From positions 372,001-436,000 of the forward strand of contig JAWZYV010012396.1 in the NCBI GenBank assembly GCA_038373885.1: 64,000 nt of DNA, in the 5' to 3' direction. The position numbers were made by a program, and so were the translations under genes. Source of the DNA: Cheiracanthium punctorium (lineage: Eukaryota; Arthropoda; Arachnida; Araneae; Cheiracanthiidae). The notes below the pieces were generated by a model. The model was given only the letters and a program-made list of their open reading frames with translations, was not told the DNA's origin and did no database searches. Below are positions 11,916-23,436 of the stretch, piece after piece; within the stretch, counting starts at the first letter, position 1, and the number at the start of each line of letters is the position of its first letter.

Positions 11916-12923
11916 TGTTAAAAAAATTTGATATTTTTGGAAGGGAGGGGAAAAGATTATCAAAATGTGCTTAATAAATTTTAATCTTACAAATTAAAAT
12001 ATTTATTGCATAAGAATTTCTAATATAACATTATACTGAAAATGAAAAAAGAAAAAATGTTATATTGATAAAGGACAGATAACTATAGGAATCTTACAAT
12101 TTCTTAAATGTGACTCTGGTCTTCCTTTAATTGGCTAGTATTGAATGAGAACACAAAGCATTGTTCAATTCGGCGCTTTAAATTAAGTCCTTAAATTTAT
12201 ATGCAGTCCCCACAGATTTATTCTTTCAAAACTTGATTACTTCCGAATGTGCAAGTCTGGCTAACGAAATTATAAAGATATTTTAAACTCAGTAATTTAT
12301 TAAAAATCCTTTATGGCAGAGCCGTAAAAAATAATCAATAACTCACATGCGTTCTCATAAATTAATTGATAACTCATCTTCATTACTTTATTAATGGATT
12401 TAAATCATAAAAATGTCTATTATTATTGTTTCCAGATTAATTATACATTCGGAAAGAAACGGCCTTTTGACAACTATTCGCATCCGCTGTTGCTAAAATG
12501 AAATTAATGGTAACTGGTAGCACGTGTTAAAGCCTCAATTAATCATTTTTACGTGAAGTTAGTTTGATATTCGGTCAACTTAATCTCTTTTGCTTCCCAC
12601 AGCCCTGTTTGAGAGAGAAATTGGTGTTTTCATCGCCAGCACGACTTAGTAACGGTTGAATTGCCTAAGGAAATAATTTCCGAATGCAGTATGCATTTAT
12701 GGTATGGAGTTAATTGAAAAATGTGACTATTTCGACTAAGTCTGAAAAATTACAGTAAATGGCTGTTTCGTTTGTAAGAATGAATTTAATATAGCTATCT
12801 GTGTCTGTATCTAAAGACAATATTGCACGGTTATGGATACTACATGCTAAAAATTCCTATTTAAGATTGGAAATCTTTCTGCTTAGCAACGATTTTATTT
12901 TCAAGCATGTATATGTATATGTA
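11916..12923. other. AT-rich intergenic sequence
   Basis: No supported gene. A splice-acceptor-like CTTCCCACAG near 12594-12603 is followed by only a short open stretch, which is not enough to call an exon. Confidence 0.4.
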
Positions 12924-13841
12924 GGAGAAGGCGGCTGAAAACGACCCACATATGTTTTCTTAGTCATGGGTGCCGCTATCTACCACGTAACACATAAACT
13001 TGTTCTGCCAAGTCAAGAAGAAGCAATGGCGGTATTTAAGAGATCGGTGTATTGCGTATCTGAGTAGAATTCTTCAACAAACTGGGTTCATATCTCTTAT
13101 AAGGTAAGCACTCACTTTAATACATGTTTAGAAATAAAGTCTTAAATGTAGAGAAATATGACTTGGTTTACTGAATAGAGTTTGTTTTTAGATGAGAATT
13201 ACACTTGCTAAGTTTGTTATGTTTCTCGGCGTGTTCTAGTAATATGACCTAAAGTGGGAAGCCATATTGCCGGGTAAAATAATCCCTCGACTGAAGAAAC
13301 TCCAGTACCGGGTCCTAGACGTCATGGCAGACCTTCAGTCGTTCTAAAAATGCGTGACTCCCTGTTACATTATTTAATTTGTCACTGCATTTAATGTAGG
13401 CCTTAAGTTTTTAATTATAATTTTAAAATATCCCATTTAATTGTTTGTGACCCTTTCTTATTTTAAAATTTTCGTAAAATAAATCATGCATACCATGTGA
13501 TTGCAAAGTTTATATTATTTCATTATGCATAGGCATAATTAATTTTATATCTTTCATTTTGCCGATAAAAAACAATTTAAAATTATTTTTAAATGAAATA
13601 TCATTTTGCCCTTGGTTTGAGAGTAAAATGATCTTTTAGACACTTTCTAAAATGTATATTTTTTCATTTCTCAGTGTGATTTTAAAATATTAAAATATGT
13701 TTCTGGTGAAAAATATAATAGGGTATTTGCAGAAAAATCTGGTAATAAATATGGTATCAAAGGGCCAAAGTTTTATTTAAACATTTATGTTATTTTATAC
13801 AAGTTTTAACCTTAAGAGGATCGTTTTGGGCCAACTTCCCC
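12924..13841. mobile_element. 0.9-kb non-autonomous DNA element, copy 1
   Basis: 918 bp flanked by TA. The ends are GGAGAAGGCGGCTGAAAACG on the left and, reverse-complemented, GGGGAAGTTGGCCCAAAACG on the right. It is collinear with 27455-28331 over most of its length, sharing blocks such as AACACATAAACT, TTACACTTGC and GGGAAGCCATATTG. The plus strand contains a short open stretch (about 13290-13365) with a proline- and arginine-rich peptide that may be a decayed transposase piece. TA duplication and the ends suggest the Tc1/mariner/pogo superfamily. Confidence 0.75.
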
Positions 13842-14394
13842 TACTATATATTACCGTGAAAGTCCGAAGTCTGCAGAATGTCGACACAGTCGCTTGCTGT
13901 ATGTCCGAAATATTTGCTAAATATCCTAATTGTCTCACTTACACCAGCTAATGTCGATATTCAGCAGGTACTAATGGTGAAAGCTGAATATGTCAGAGAT
14001 TTGCATTTTTTTCTCCGTATTTGAGGTGCGATAAAGCGTCCCATGGGCGAAGTAAGGTTTTTTGGCTCTCTTGCTGAAAGGAGTGACCGACCATGGTGAG
14101 TGCGGGGGATCGTCACTCTGCAGAAGTGCTTAGATTGCAGGACTGACCGCAAAGAATTTAAATACCATAGGCGATTTAAGGGGCAGTCATGATTTTTTTT
14201 TTTTTTTAAGACATGTAATTGTAGATATTCTGGCTTCAGAAAAAGAAAGAATGCTCGATATTACTTGTCTTCTTAATAATGATAGAAGATGTACTTAGAT
14301 ACATGTTAAGAAATAAGATTTTAGTTCTACGTTTAGCCAGTGAAGATCTTGGAACTTATACTGTAATGGGTTTTACTTCTATAACGTTGGGGAA

Positions 14395-14559
14395 CAGGGG
14401 CGGCCCTAGGTTACGTAGCACCCATATGCAAATGTAAAAACGGCGCCTTCTTTTGTGCTAGATTAAGTTTTACTTAGTTTTTGAGTTCGAAATGGTGCCC
14501 CTTCGAAGGTGGCGCCTCGATGTGATGCTTACTTTGCTTACTGTGTTGGGCCGCCCCTG
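14395..14559. mobile_element. hAT-like miniature element, 165 bp
   Basis: The ends are CAGGGGCGGCCC and GGGCCGCCCCTG, a 12-bp perfect inverted repeat. The flanking octamers TTGGGGAA and ATGGGGCA match at 6 of 8 positions, consistent with an aged 8-bp hAT duplication. There is no coding capacity. Confidence 0.75.
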
Positions 14560-14821
14560 ATGGGGCACCATGGATTCGTATGGAAATAACCTCCCCCAAC
14601 AGAATAAAAATATTTTTGCTTCGTTTTTGCTTTTCTGTTGACCTCGGCATCTCTTTTCGACCTCCGCCAAAGCACACCTGTGCTTGTCGCCAGCGGTAGT
14701 TCGAATGTACTAGAATGTAAGCAAATATTCGGTCTTTCACCAGCGTATTTGATAGAGGTTGACATTCCCTGATGAAAACTGGCATTCTCCAAATTTGGTT
14801 TTTAACGGTAACGTATACGCA

Positions 14822-16209
14822 CAAATTGTCCCAAAAACATAACTCGGCTGTTATTCCTTAAGTATTGATCATAAACATATCTAATAAATTAGAAAATTAC
14901 ATTAATAAAGTGGTACAGAATTCCGTGAAATTGATTAAGTTTGGCGATTAAGCTTGATTAAACATAAAATTTAATTTATACGCCCCGCTCAAAAATAAAT
15001 AAATAAATAAATATAAATCCCCAAAGTATAATGTGCCCGTAAATTGATTATATGATGATGTTATTGCTGCTGCTAATGCCCTCGGGTAACAGCGGAGCGT
15101 TGTCAGATCCCCCATATAGAAGACGATGGGCGGCTTCCATTTTAATGAGCCCAAGTGGGAAGAAGTCTGACTTAACTCGGGGTCCCCTAATTTTGGATCA
15201 ATTCCAGGTGAGAGACCAACCATCTGGAATCGGCACCCCCAGAGGTAGCGTTAAACGTGGAGGGCATTGGAGCCACGACGGATTTTCGTGCACGAGTCCT
15301 CATTTTCTCATTAGCGTACATGGTCCGACAACAGCCCATCCTCGAGAGACTTCACCCTCACAAGCACTGGCCAAGTCGAGTGTTGCTTCCCTTTCCGTGT
15401 TCTTACGGAAACGGAATTTAGTGACTACGTCATCACGGGGGATTAGATGATGTACAAATTTCAGCCTTCCAATATAAACAGTCTCAGATATTTCTAAGAG
15501 AAAATATTAAAGGACTGTACAGAGGATCTAATAAGCAAAAGGAACTTTCTTTCATTTCTCTTTTTTTTAAGTAAGTTTGATCGTCATTTTGTTAATCTTG
15601 TTGAGAGATATTTGATAAAAGACTTCGTGGCCTAGAGGTATTTCTCCCCCGCCAAAAACCATCTTAAAAATGTTTTTTTTCTCTCTTGATTTTGCCTGAT
15701 TACAGATAAACGTGTTTCGTGGTTTCTCAGAAATTTGCCAAATGTAAGAAAACACCTTTTCCTTATTACTTCCGAGTTAAACGCTTGTATTTGGAGTACA
15801 AATATTTTAACACAAATGAAATGTGTGTCATCTTCATATGACAACTGAAACAAGTTCATCAGTCAAGATTTTTTCCAATCCAGAGCCATTGCAAATTGGT
15901 TTAAATCAGCATATATTCAGTTAAGTATATTTCTAGCACATTTTAAAATAAAAGGACCAATTTTTGCACATCACCTCATCAATGCATGGGGCATATTTTA
16001 TTGTATTTTACTAACTGGAATGTTTTACTGTTGTGGGACCGCATAAAAATTAAAATTTTGTGTTTACCGAGATTAAAATACCCTGCAAATTTTAATCGAT
16101 TTTAAAAATTTTGTACTTTTTTAATGAAACGTTTTAAAAAACATTTTATGTAAATCTAAGATCAATGTCTAAGGAATAACAGCCGAGATCAATTTTTTTC
16201 GGACACCTT
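14822..16209. mobile_element. Element with about 90-bp inverted ends, split by a retroposon
   Basis: An 18-bp perfect inverted match (14843-14860 and 16170-16187) lies inside longer inverted similarity that reaches the outer ends (TTGTCC on the left, GGACACCTT on the right). The interior contains the GC-rich retroposon at about 15040-15450. No intact transposase is visible. Confidence 0.65.
15040..15450 (-). repeat. GC-rich retroposon copy 1
   Basis: About 400 bp collinear with 38049-38450, sharing GCTAATGCCCTC, ATCGGCACCCCCAGAGGTA and GGAGCCACGACGGATTTT. Both copies have an interrupted or pure (GTT)n-like tract at the left. That suggests a minus-strand SINE or LINE tail ending in an (AAC)n microsatellite. 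It is much more GC-rich than its surroundings. The open frame across it is incidental. Confidence 0.75.
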
Positions 16210-16211
16210 GC

Positions 16212-17575
16212 ATGCAGACATATTTATTTATAAATCTAATTTGCAGCAGAAGGGCAGATTAACAAGCTTGTTTGTTAATTCACTATACCATGGATATTTA
16301 ACCTTCGTCCCGTGTGTCGCAGTGTGGCACGGCGAAGTTTTAACCACGGCACTCGAAAGCTTATTGAAAAAGAATAATTTCTTCAGGAACTTAATCGAAA
16401 TCCGTAAAAACCTTTTTGCAAATATGAGGAACTTATTTCAACATCTAAAAATTATTATTGAATTTTGGAAATTAGTAAAAAAAAGCAATTTTCCAAGTTT
16501 ACTACATTTGTTTGTCAGATATTGTTGTAAGAAGGGTCTAACATATGTTTGTGAACAAATGTGTTTTATGTTATAAAAATAATAAATTATATTTTTAATT
16601 CTTAATAAAATTATGGGAAATAATTTAATCAAACTATATACAAATTAATCGATTGTTCAACCAACATTTTTTCCGCTATTAGAACTGAATAGGTTAATCG
16701 GTCCGATTAATCGATTAATTGGCATAGTCCTGCTTTTCAAGGATCTGCATCACTACATTATTTAACAGCTATACTTTTACGCAATGATTCTTACAAATAT
16801 TTGCAAGATAAACCAATAAAACTTAGAAAGAAGTACAAAGCATTAAAAAACGTTAGTCTAGAAAAATGCGAAGAATAAGCGGTTCTAAAACAGTAAGTGA
16901 CGAAATTAGTACAATTTAATTCTAGTGCTTTAAAAAAATCTTAGAACATGAATAGACACCAATTTTGTAAGTTATTAACGCTTCATTGAAGCTTTTATGC
17001 AAGAATGTGTTCGAAGTTTCAGGCAACGGTCTATTGAATAAGCTAAAAAAATTGGAATCAAGCAAGGAAAAAAGCATTTTTTTTTATATATTTTTTTGGA
17101 AGTGATGTATTTTTGGTACTGAATTGCTAGGAAAAGGATACGTTGCATTAAAATCATTCGAGTATTTATAAAAGATTTTATTTATTTCTTACTGGAGTTT
17201 CATTACTGCGAATTTCTGTTAATAGTGTACAGATAACTTAAGTTTTCTCCACTGGTAAATAAAAATGTACTGTATGATCCTGCTTGAAATATGGCACATT
17301 GAATTCTGTTGGATATCTGAAATTATTGATTATTTTATTATAAATATCATCTAACTATCTAATCAAACCCCAGATATATTTAAAGTCTCACACGTTTCTT
17401 GACCATGCATGTTCTTAATGATATTTAATTTTATTACATAAAAGTTTAATTTACTGTTTAGCGTTAGGAAAAGTAAAGAATTAATGTTGCCTAGACGTAT
17501 TATTGGCATAGGGTAATCCTAGAGCTTCTGAATAAAGAAGTATGATGTTTTCCCTCTTTTCGTAAAAAAAAAAGA
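16212..17575. other. AT-rich intergenic sequence
   Basis: No recognisable gene. Several chance frames of up to 122 codons, such as 16208-16576 (+), show low-complexity composition and no domain. Confidence 0.5.
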
Positions 17576-17579
17576 ACTT

Positions 17580-17827
17580 TGTAAGACGACACGAACTCCC
17601 AAAATGACAGAAGAGACTCGCATCTCACTTACACAAAAAACATTTTATTAAAAAAAACAAACACTGCATGGATTGCACATAAAAAGAACAACAGCCATAG
17701 CTCACTCCATCTTAAGCCACGCTACTCATCTACGAACTCAAACGATTCCCTGGCGGAAGCGTCACTGCTTTTATTTTGCCGCTGCAGTCCTGAAGTTTGG
17801 CTGCTCAGGTGGGGAACACCTGTTACA
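17580..17827 (-). repeat. 3' LTR of the gypsy element
   Basis: 248 bp, nearly identical to 23437-23682. The minus strand starts TGTAACAGG and ends CTTACA. It contains a minus-strand AATAAA poly(A) signal (plus-strand TTTATT at 17644-17649). The stop codon of pol (17823-17825) lies inside its first bases. Confidence 0.95.
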
Positions 17828-19079
17828 GACTCCCCCCCTGGCCACGATGACGTCCCGGCGAGTGGCCAGAAGAGCTGGATGGTAACTGAGTCTCTCTTTT
17901 GGCACTTCGACGAACAGTCTTTGGAGGGCTACTCTTGGGAGGTCGTCCCCTCTTCCTTAGGGGGGCGACAGGCACAACATCAGAAAGAGGAGTTTCATTG
18001 AAAGGGGTGAGAGCAGAAGTGTGGTATGTGCCAAGCAGGATATCCGGCGCTTCCGGGTTAGCAACTTCATAGGTTGTAGGAGAGCGTTGGGTAATCACAA
18101 TATAGGGGCCATCCCTACAGGGTTGAAACTTAGCTGTTTTCTTTTTCGCTTTATTGCTTAAACGATGTAAATTTACCCATATTTTATCACCTGGCTCATA
18201 CCTATGTGCCCTTCTTCTACTCTCATCGGCATACTTTTTGTGCTGGTCTTGCTTCTTTTCTACAAGATCTTTGATTTCCGTTGAGATCCGGGCGAATTTC
18301 TTCAGATAAGGTGTAATTTCAGCGATGAAATTATCGTTGTCAATCACCGCTCTTACATCATGTTGTACGTCATCAATTGTTCGTAATTCTCTTCCAAATT
18401 GGAGAAATGCGGATGTGTGATTTGTTGTATCACACTTCAATGTATTCATTGCAAAACGGATGGTCGCAAGTTTATCTGACCATGACGTATGATCCTCACC
18501 AGCAAGTATTGCTAGCTTTGGTTTTAGATCCCGATTCTTTCTTTCAACTGGATTGGCCTGGGGCCAATATACGGGTGTAAAGACTTGGGACACTTCGAGT
18601 AGGTAACACAGTTGCTGTAGGACAGCACTTGTGAATTGTGGGCCATTATCACTTATGACACGTCTGGCTAATCCATACCTCAGGAAAATCTCTTCAAACA
18701 AATTTATGGCACATTCTTAAGCCGTCGCCTTTTTCAGAGCAAGAAGTTCTACCCATTTTGTCGACGTATCTTCTACGATGAAAATCCACTTCTTTCCATC
18801 TGCAGTCTCTGGTAAGTTACCAAAGAGATCCATGGCGAGTGTTTCGAAGCTTTGGGCATAAGCGGGAGTTCTCAATAAACCTGCAGGTTTCTGATTGCTT
18901 GGCTTAAATCTGCTACACTCGGCACAATTTTTGACGTAATCGGTAATAAACTTCCGCATTCCAGGGAAGTAATATCGCAAGGCCACTTTGTAGAAGGTGC
19001 CCTCGGCTCCCTAGTGGCCGGCAGTTGGGGAATCGTGGTACTCCTTTAACACTCTCGTTCGTTCATGGATAGGGACGAC
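17823..19079 (-). pseudogene. gypsy integrase (two internal stops)
   Basis: Integrase joins retroviral-type cDNA to the host chromosome. Visible here are an N-terminal HHCC zinc site (H and H in YHDSPTAGH, then CAEC), split by a TAG at 19011-19013, and a DDE core with D in AMDLFGN, D in ISDNGPQFT and E in NPVERKNRDL. A TAA at 18717-18719 lies between the first and second acidic residues. A GPY/F-type C-terminal module (RDGPYIVI) follows, then a basic tail with RKRGRPPK, an AT-hook-like motif seen in some gypsy integrases. The frame ends at TAA 17823-17825, inside the LTR. Domain content is complete, but the two stops make this copy non-functional. Confidence 0.93.
17828..17841 (-). other. Polypurine tract
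   Basis: Immediately upstream of the 3' LTR on the minus strand lies CCAGGGGGGGAGTC, the purine-rich primer for plus-strand DNA synthesis. It overlaps the end of the pol coding frame. Confidence 0.85.
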
Positions 19080-19622
19080 TAGTTGAGCCTCCTCGGCTTC
19101 CGAGTCTGGAGCATACCTGTAAAGGATTCCCTGGAACATCAAATATCCCCACTGTGTCCAGTTGGCATAATTTTCATCTGTGATGTTACTCTCGAAACAG
19201 TCTATTATCTTTTTCAGATCTGGATCCTTGAGTTGCTGCTCCCGGATGTCACTTGGCTTCCGGGCTGGGAGGTCAATGGCAAACGCACAAATCTCACCCG
19301 ATGGCTCCTTGTGTTCACATGCAGGACGTGATAGCAAGTCTGCAATAACGTTGGCTTTTCCTGGCAAGTAGTCGACTTTCAAGTTGTACGACTGAATCTG
19401 TAGGGCCCATCTTGCTAATCGGCCGGTTGGCGATTTTAGACTTAATAACCATTTCAAGGGCTGGTGGTCAGTAATCACCGTGATCTCTGCTCCTTCCACG
19501 TATCCCCTGAATTTCTCTAATGCCCAAACAACTGCTAGGGACTCTCTTTCCGTTGTGGAATAGTTCTTTTCAGCTGGTAGTAGAAGTCGGCTGGCATATT
19601 CGAGCGGGTGTTCCTCTGGACC
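19080..19622 (-). pseudogene. gypsy RNase H and linker
   Basis: Continues the same frame after a TAA at 19623-19625. The translation contains YSTTERESLAVVWALEKF and ITDHQPLKWL, the characteristic Glu- and Asp-containing blocks of gypsy RNase H, then YLPGKANVIADLLSRP, the usual end of the domain. The following linker is acidic and leads into the integrase zinc site. RNase H degrades the RNA strand during reverse transcription. The domain is split from the reverse transcriptase by the stop just before it. Confidence 0.92.
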
Positions 19623-20894
19623 TTATCCTTGTGTAAGGACAGCTCCCAGAGCGTAGCCGAATGCATCCGCCCTTATGACAAAAGGCTTTGATTCGTCCAC
19701 TTGACTCAACACTGGCGGTGAGATCAACTTCCTTTTCAGGGTTTCAAAGGCCTGTTGTTCATCCTCCCCCCACTTCCACGTGGCTCGCTTCCTGGCCAAT
19801 TGACTCAAAGGTCTCGAGAGGTCTGCGAATTGGGGAATGAATCTGCGGTACAAACTACAGGTCTGTAGGAAACTTTGAACCTGCTTTACGGACTTCGGGG
19901 GAGGAATTCGGGCAATTGCCTCCACTTTAGCCGGGTCCACTTTTATTCCTTTGCTTGTAATGAAATGTCCTAAATACTTAACTTTATGGCAAGCAAAGTG
20001 GCACTTAGCACGGTTTGCATGTAACTTAAACTTTTGGAGTCTCTCAAAAACATACTGTAAATCCTCTATGTGTTCCTCGAAGGTCGAAGACAACACGATG
20101 ATGTCATCCAGGTATACAAGCGTATTGACCTTCAGACCATTTCTGAAAAGATCCATTAACCGCTGGAAGGTCGCTGGCGCTGTCTTCAAGCCAAAAGGCA
20201 TCCTGGTGAACTGGTAGACCCCATACTGGCAGACAAAACCCGTTTTATCCTTGTCCGGAGGATACATTTGTACTTGATGGTACCCCGATTTCAAATCTAT
20301 AGTTGACATATACGCAGTCTGTTTGGCTTTATGCAACAAATCATCCATGCGTGGCAATGGATATGGGTCAGGCTTCGCGATAGAGTTTAACTTGCGATAG
20401 TCTACACATAATCTAAACTCTCCATTTGGTTTCGGGATCAAGACTACAGGTGCTGCTTATGGAGAATCACACTCTTCTATGGTTCCTGCCGCAAGCAAGG
20501 CATCGATTTCCTTCTTAAGAACTTCTCTCCTGGCAGGAGATAGTCAGTAAGGAATAGTAGCCACGGGAGGGGCATTTCCTGTCTCGATCCTATGTTCTAT
20601 AAAGGGAGTCGGCTCTCCCCCCGGCCGGAACGTATCTTCATGTTCTATCAATAGAGCATCAAGTTGTTTCTTTTGACCCTCTGTCAGTTGTTCACCTTCA
20701 TCTGCACGGAGTTTGAAGTCACACTTTGGGGTATGGGTGACGTCTTCTTCTGCAACCGCAATGACCTCTTGTTTTGGGGCCATATTGACTTTTTCTTTGA
20801 GACCAGTGTCGTCTCGTTCCTCTGCCAAAGGAGGTATTTTGTAGCCTTCGACGAAGGGAAACCGCTTTCTTGGGTTGTTCCTGTAATACCAATT
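19623..20894 (-). pseudogene. gypsy reverse transcriptase (two internal stops)
   Basis: The coding frame continues from gag-pro across the TAA at 20895-20897. A protease-RT linker is followed by a TGA at 20544-20546 and a TAA at 20457-20459, both in the N-terminal fingers region. From 20441 the frame is open for 272 codons with all core RT motifs: IPKPNGEFRLCVDYR, STIDLKSGYHQV (catalytic Asp), MPFGLKTAPATFQ and YLDDIIV (the YxDD active site). It then reads the first RNase H block (RADAFGYALGAVL) before the TAA at 19623-19625. The catalytic residues are intact, but the stops prevent a full product. Confidence 0.95.
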
Positions 20895-22367
20895 TTATTC
20901 TCCTAAGTTTAACACCACTATAGCTTTCTTCAAGAAGTCTGTCCCGAGTAGGGTACGATTTCCTTTAGCCTCTAGGAGAGCAATAAGATTCATCTTGAAA
21001 GTACGTCCTTCGAGTTGTATTGTCACTCTTGTAGTGTATACGTCTTTGTCAGTCTGGCTACCATCAGCAAGAGTCATCCATAGATTGGACTTTTGAAACT
21101 GGACCCCTTGATTCCTCAGGATCTTGTATAGTCCTTCACTAGCTACTGTGCGGCTTGCTCCACTGTCTGGGCAGGCGGTGCCTACTACTCCATTTATGGT
21201 AACCAGCAGGCATGCGGTGGGTTCTGAGGTGGACAGGTTCTGGAGGTTGAAGTGTCCAAAGTTGGCGGAGGCAAGGTTTGGCGTTGGAGTGCAAACTGGA
21301 CACTTAGCTCTGACAACTCCAGGCTTACCGCAACCATAACAAGTCAGAGCTGGACGCTCCTGTTTTTCACCAGCGTTGAGTTTTTCGGATTTAGGCAGTT
21401 GATTGCCTGGTTTCTTGTTTAGAGCATTTCTTGAAGTTTCCTCTTTGACGGGGTAAGGTTTCTTTTGCATTGGTGGGGCGTTGTATTTTTTGTGGCTCAG
21501 TCTGATGTTATCGTAAGCATGAAGCTTTTCCACAAGTTCTAAGGGAGTGTTCAGATCGGGCCAAGAGACGAGAAAATGTTCTTTCACTTCAGTTGGAACT
21601 CGTCGTTTTATTTGATCTGTGAGGACAAGGTCTCTAAGTTTGTCGAAGGTGGTGATGTCTAATTCTGTTAACCAACCATCTAAGTAGCCATCTAATTCGA
21701 AGTAGAAGGTGCAGGTGGGATTCTTGCGGTGAGATGAGAATAGCTGTCGAAACCTTTCAGCAGAGAGTTTGAAACGCTTAAGAAGTAGGCCCTTGACCTT
21801 CTGGTAGTCTTTGCATTCTTCCTCAGGTTCCCGAACGACCATTCTGCCGACTTCCGGCGGGAGGGAACCAATCAGGTAGGGGACCCAGGTAGTCTCCGGA
21901 ACCTTCAAAAATGTTAACTGCCGTTTAAATAAACTTAGGTATAGCGCCATCTCATCTTCTTTTGGATCAAACTTGGGTAAGATCCCCTTCAGATCCACCT
22001 TGGGCTGTTCCGGCTCAAGAGCTGAAGAAGTGGAAGATGCAAGGTTTGACTGGGAGGATTTTTGAATCTCAAGTTCCAGTCTGAGCTTTTCTAGCTCAAA
22101 AGTTTGTTCTCTGGCTTTGTTCTCTTCCTCTCTCCTTTCCACCAACTCCATATCAGCTAACTTTTCTCTTCTTACGCGCTCCTCAATGATGGATGTCAAC
22201 ATGTTTTTTGTTAATTCTTCATCATATTCTTTTGAATCGGTTATCAGTTTCTTTAATTGGGGCACTTTAAGGTTTTCCACCCCCTCCAAACCCAGTTCTA
22301 GGGCGAGGAGTCGTAGGTCATCTTTTCGGCCTTTTCCGAGGTAAGCCATTGTATCACAGGAGCACAA
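20895..22367 (-). CDS. gag-pro: gypsy gag-protease ORF
   Basis: 490 codons read from 22367; the internal Met at residue 7 (MAYLGKGRK) is an equally likely start. Residues 55-105 are strongly charged and helical, likely a coiled coil. Residues about 125-290 form the capsid-like region, with a SCAN-like helical stretch around RFKLSAERFRQLF. A zinc knuckle lies at 343-356 (C-x2-C-x4-V-x4-C), where the usual His is Val. Aspartic protease follows, with the active-site DSGA at 401-404 and the C-terminal LLGTDF block at 473-478. Gag packages the RNA and the protease matures the polyprotein. Gag and protease are fused here. The TAA that ends the frame is followed in the same frame by pol, so it is probably a mutation rather than a natural boundary. 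Confidence 0.93.
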   Translation of the reverse strand: MCSCDTMAYLGKGRKDDLRLLALELGLEGVENLKVPQLKKLITDSKEYDEELTKNMLTSIIEERVRREKLADMELVERREEENKAREQTFELEKLRLELEIQKSSQSNLASSTSSALEPEQPKVDLKGILPKFDPKEDEMALYLSLFKRQLTFLKVPETTWVPYLIGSLPPEVGRMVVREPEEECKDYQKVKGLLLKRFKLSAERFRQLFSSHRKNPTCTFYFELDGYLDGWLTELDITTFDKLRDLVLTDQIKRRVPTEVKEHFLVSWPDLNTPLELVEKLHAYDNIRLSHKKYNAPPMQKKPYPVKEETSRNALNKKPGNQLPKSEKLNAGEKQERPALTCYGCGKPGVVRAKCPVCTPTPNLASANFGHFNLQNLSTSEPTACLLVTINGVVGTACPDSGASRTVASEGLYKILRNQGVQFQKSNLWMTLADGSQTDKDVYTTRVTIQLEGRTFKMNLIALLEAKGNRTLLGTDFLKKAIVVLNLGE

Positions 22368-23420
22368 ATAGAATTTCTTGAGTTACGGTTTTTTATATTT
22401 ACTGACAGAAAGGCTTAGATAATTTAATTTTCAGGCTTTCTCAGGAGTGAGTAGAAACAAAACCTAACCTGAGCAACATTCACACCGATGCCATTAGACC
22501 TGAACTTCGCTTAAACAAGAATTATCCATAACTTTCAAAATAGTAACTAAAATGCAACAATTTAATTGATTAGGGCCACCAATACAACTACTTACTACTA
22601 AGCAACAACAAACCAAAAATACAATTCTGCCAATTTCAAATTTTCATCAAATTAGAATTAAACCAAAATTAATCATAAGCAAATTCAAAACAATACCATT
22701 TTTCTGAACAAAATGAAACAAAACTATTTTTACAAAATCAAAACTAATCTTACTCATCAAACCAAATTAATGCTATTCATCACTACTAAAACAAAACATC
22801 AAACTGCAAAATCCGATTTATACATATACAAGAACATAACTAGCTATCACAATCAATAGAACATATATTTCAGTTTAACTAGCATAAATTTCCACTTTTA
22901 TGGGCATTCCAACAATTTTAGTGCACACAACTCTACACAGAGTTTTGTTTCAGAAATCAATATTCTATCAAAAGTCTGGGTGACTTTTCTCTATTCACAG
23001 TCAGTTAGGACCATTTTTGTTTGTTTTAAAACTTTTCAAGCAAGCAGATTTGCCAACTATATCCGCCAGGCAACGGTTTTGCCAAAATATGATTTAGAAT
23101 ATTATTTTCGCTTTATGCACCAAATTATACCCAAAATACTAGTTAAACATTCTTTTATACGCTATTTACCTCTACAGCCAGTTTGGGCGGGAAACCGCCA
23201 ACAAATTTCTATGCACATACAAAACACAAAATCCAAACGAAATTGTTCTTAAAAACATAATCAGGCAAAAGGATTGCCAAAACATATTAAAATATACAAA
23301 TAGATACTATTTACAAAATAACTTTAGAGTACTTAACTCATTTAACAGCAGACGAAAACGAAAACAACGTTCTACCTCATCCAGCTAAATCCAAACGTTA
23401 TATCCATTCCACGGCCTTTT
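22368..23420 (-). other. gypsy 5' leader
   Basis: About 1.05 kb of A/T-rich untranslated leader between the primer site and gag. No conserved ORF is evident; a 90-codon plus-strand frame at 22980-23252 is probably incidental. Confidence 0.7.
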
Positions 23421-23433
23421 ACGTTGGGCGCCA
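23421..23433 (-). other. tRNA-Lys primer binding site
   Basis: The minus strand reads TGGCGCCCAACGT, starting 3 nt from the 5' LTR edge. This matches the 3' end complement of tRNA-Lys as used by several retroelements. The match covers 13 nt and then diverges. Confidence 0.88.
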
Positions 23434-23436
23434 AAT

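Noticed and set aside
12594..12660. Host exon after a CTTCCCACAG acceptor-like site
   Set aside because: The best reading frame is only about 18 codons and no donor of quality follows.
15052..15450. 132-codon plus-strand gene
   Set aside because: The frame lies across a GC-rich retroposon that has a paralogue at 38049-38450, where the corresponding frame is not preserved.
16208..16576. 122-codon plus-strand frame
   Set aside because: Low-complexity composition, starts next to a transposon end, and no domain or conserved motif was recognised.
22980..23252. 90-codon plus-strand frame in the gypsy leader
   Set aside because: Antisense to the element, no recognisable domain, and it lies between primer site and gag, where none is expected.
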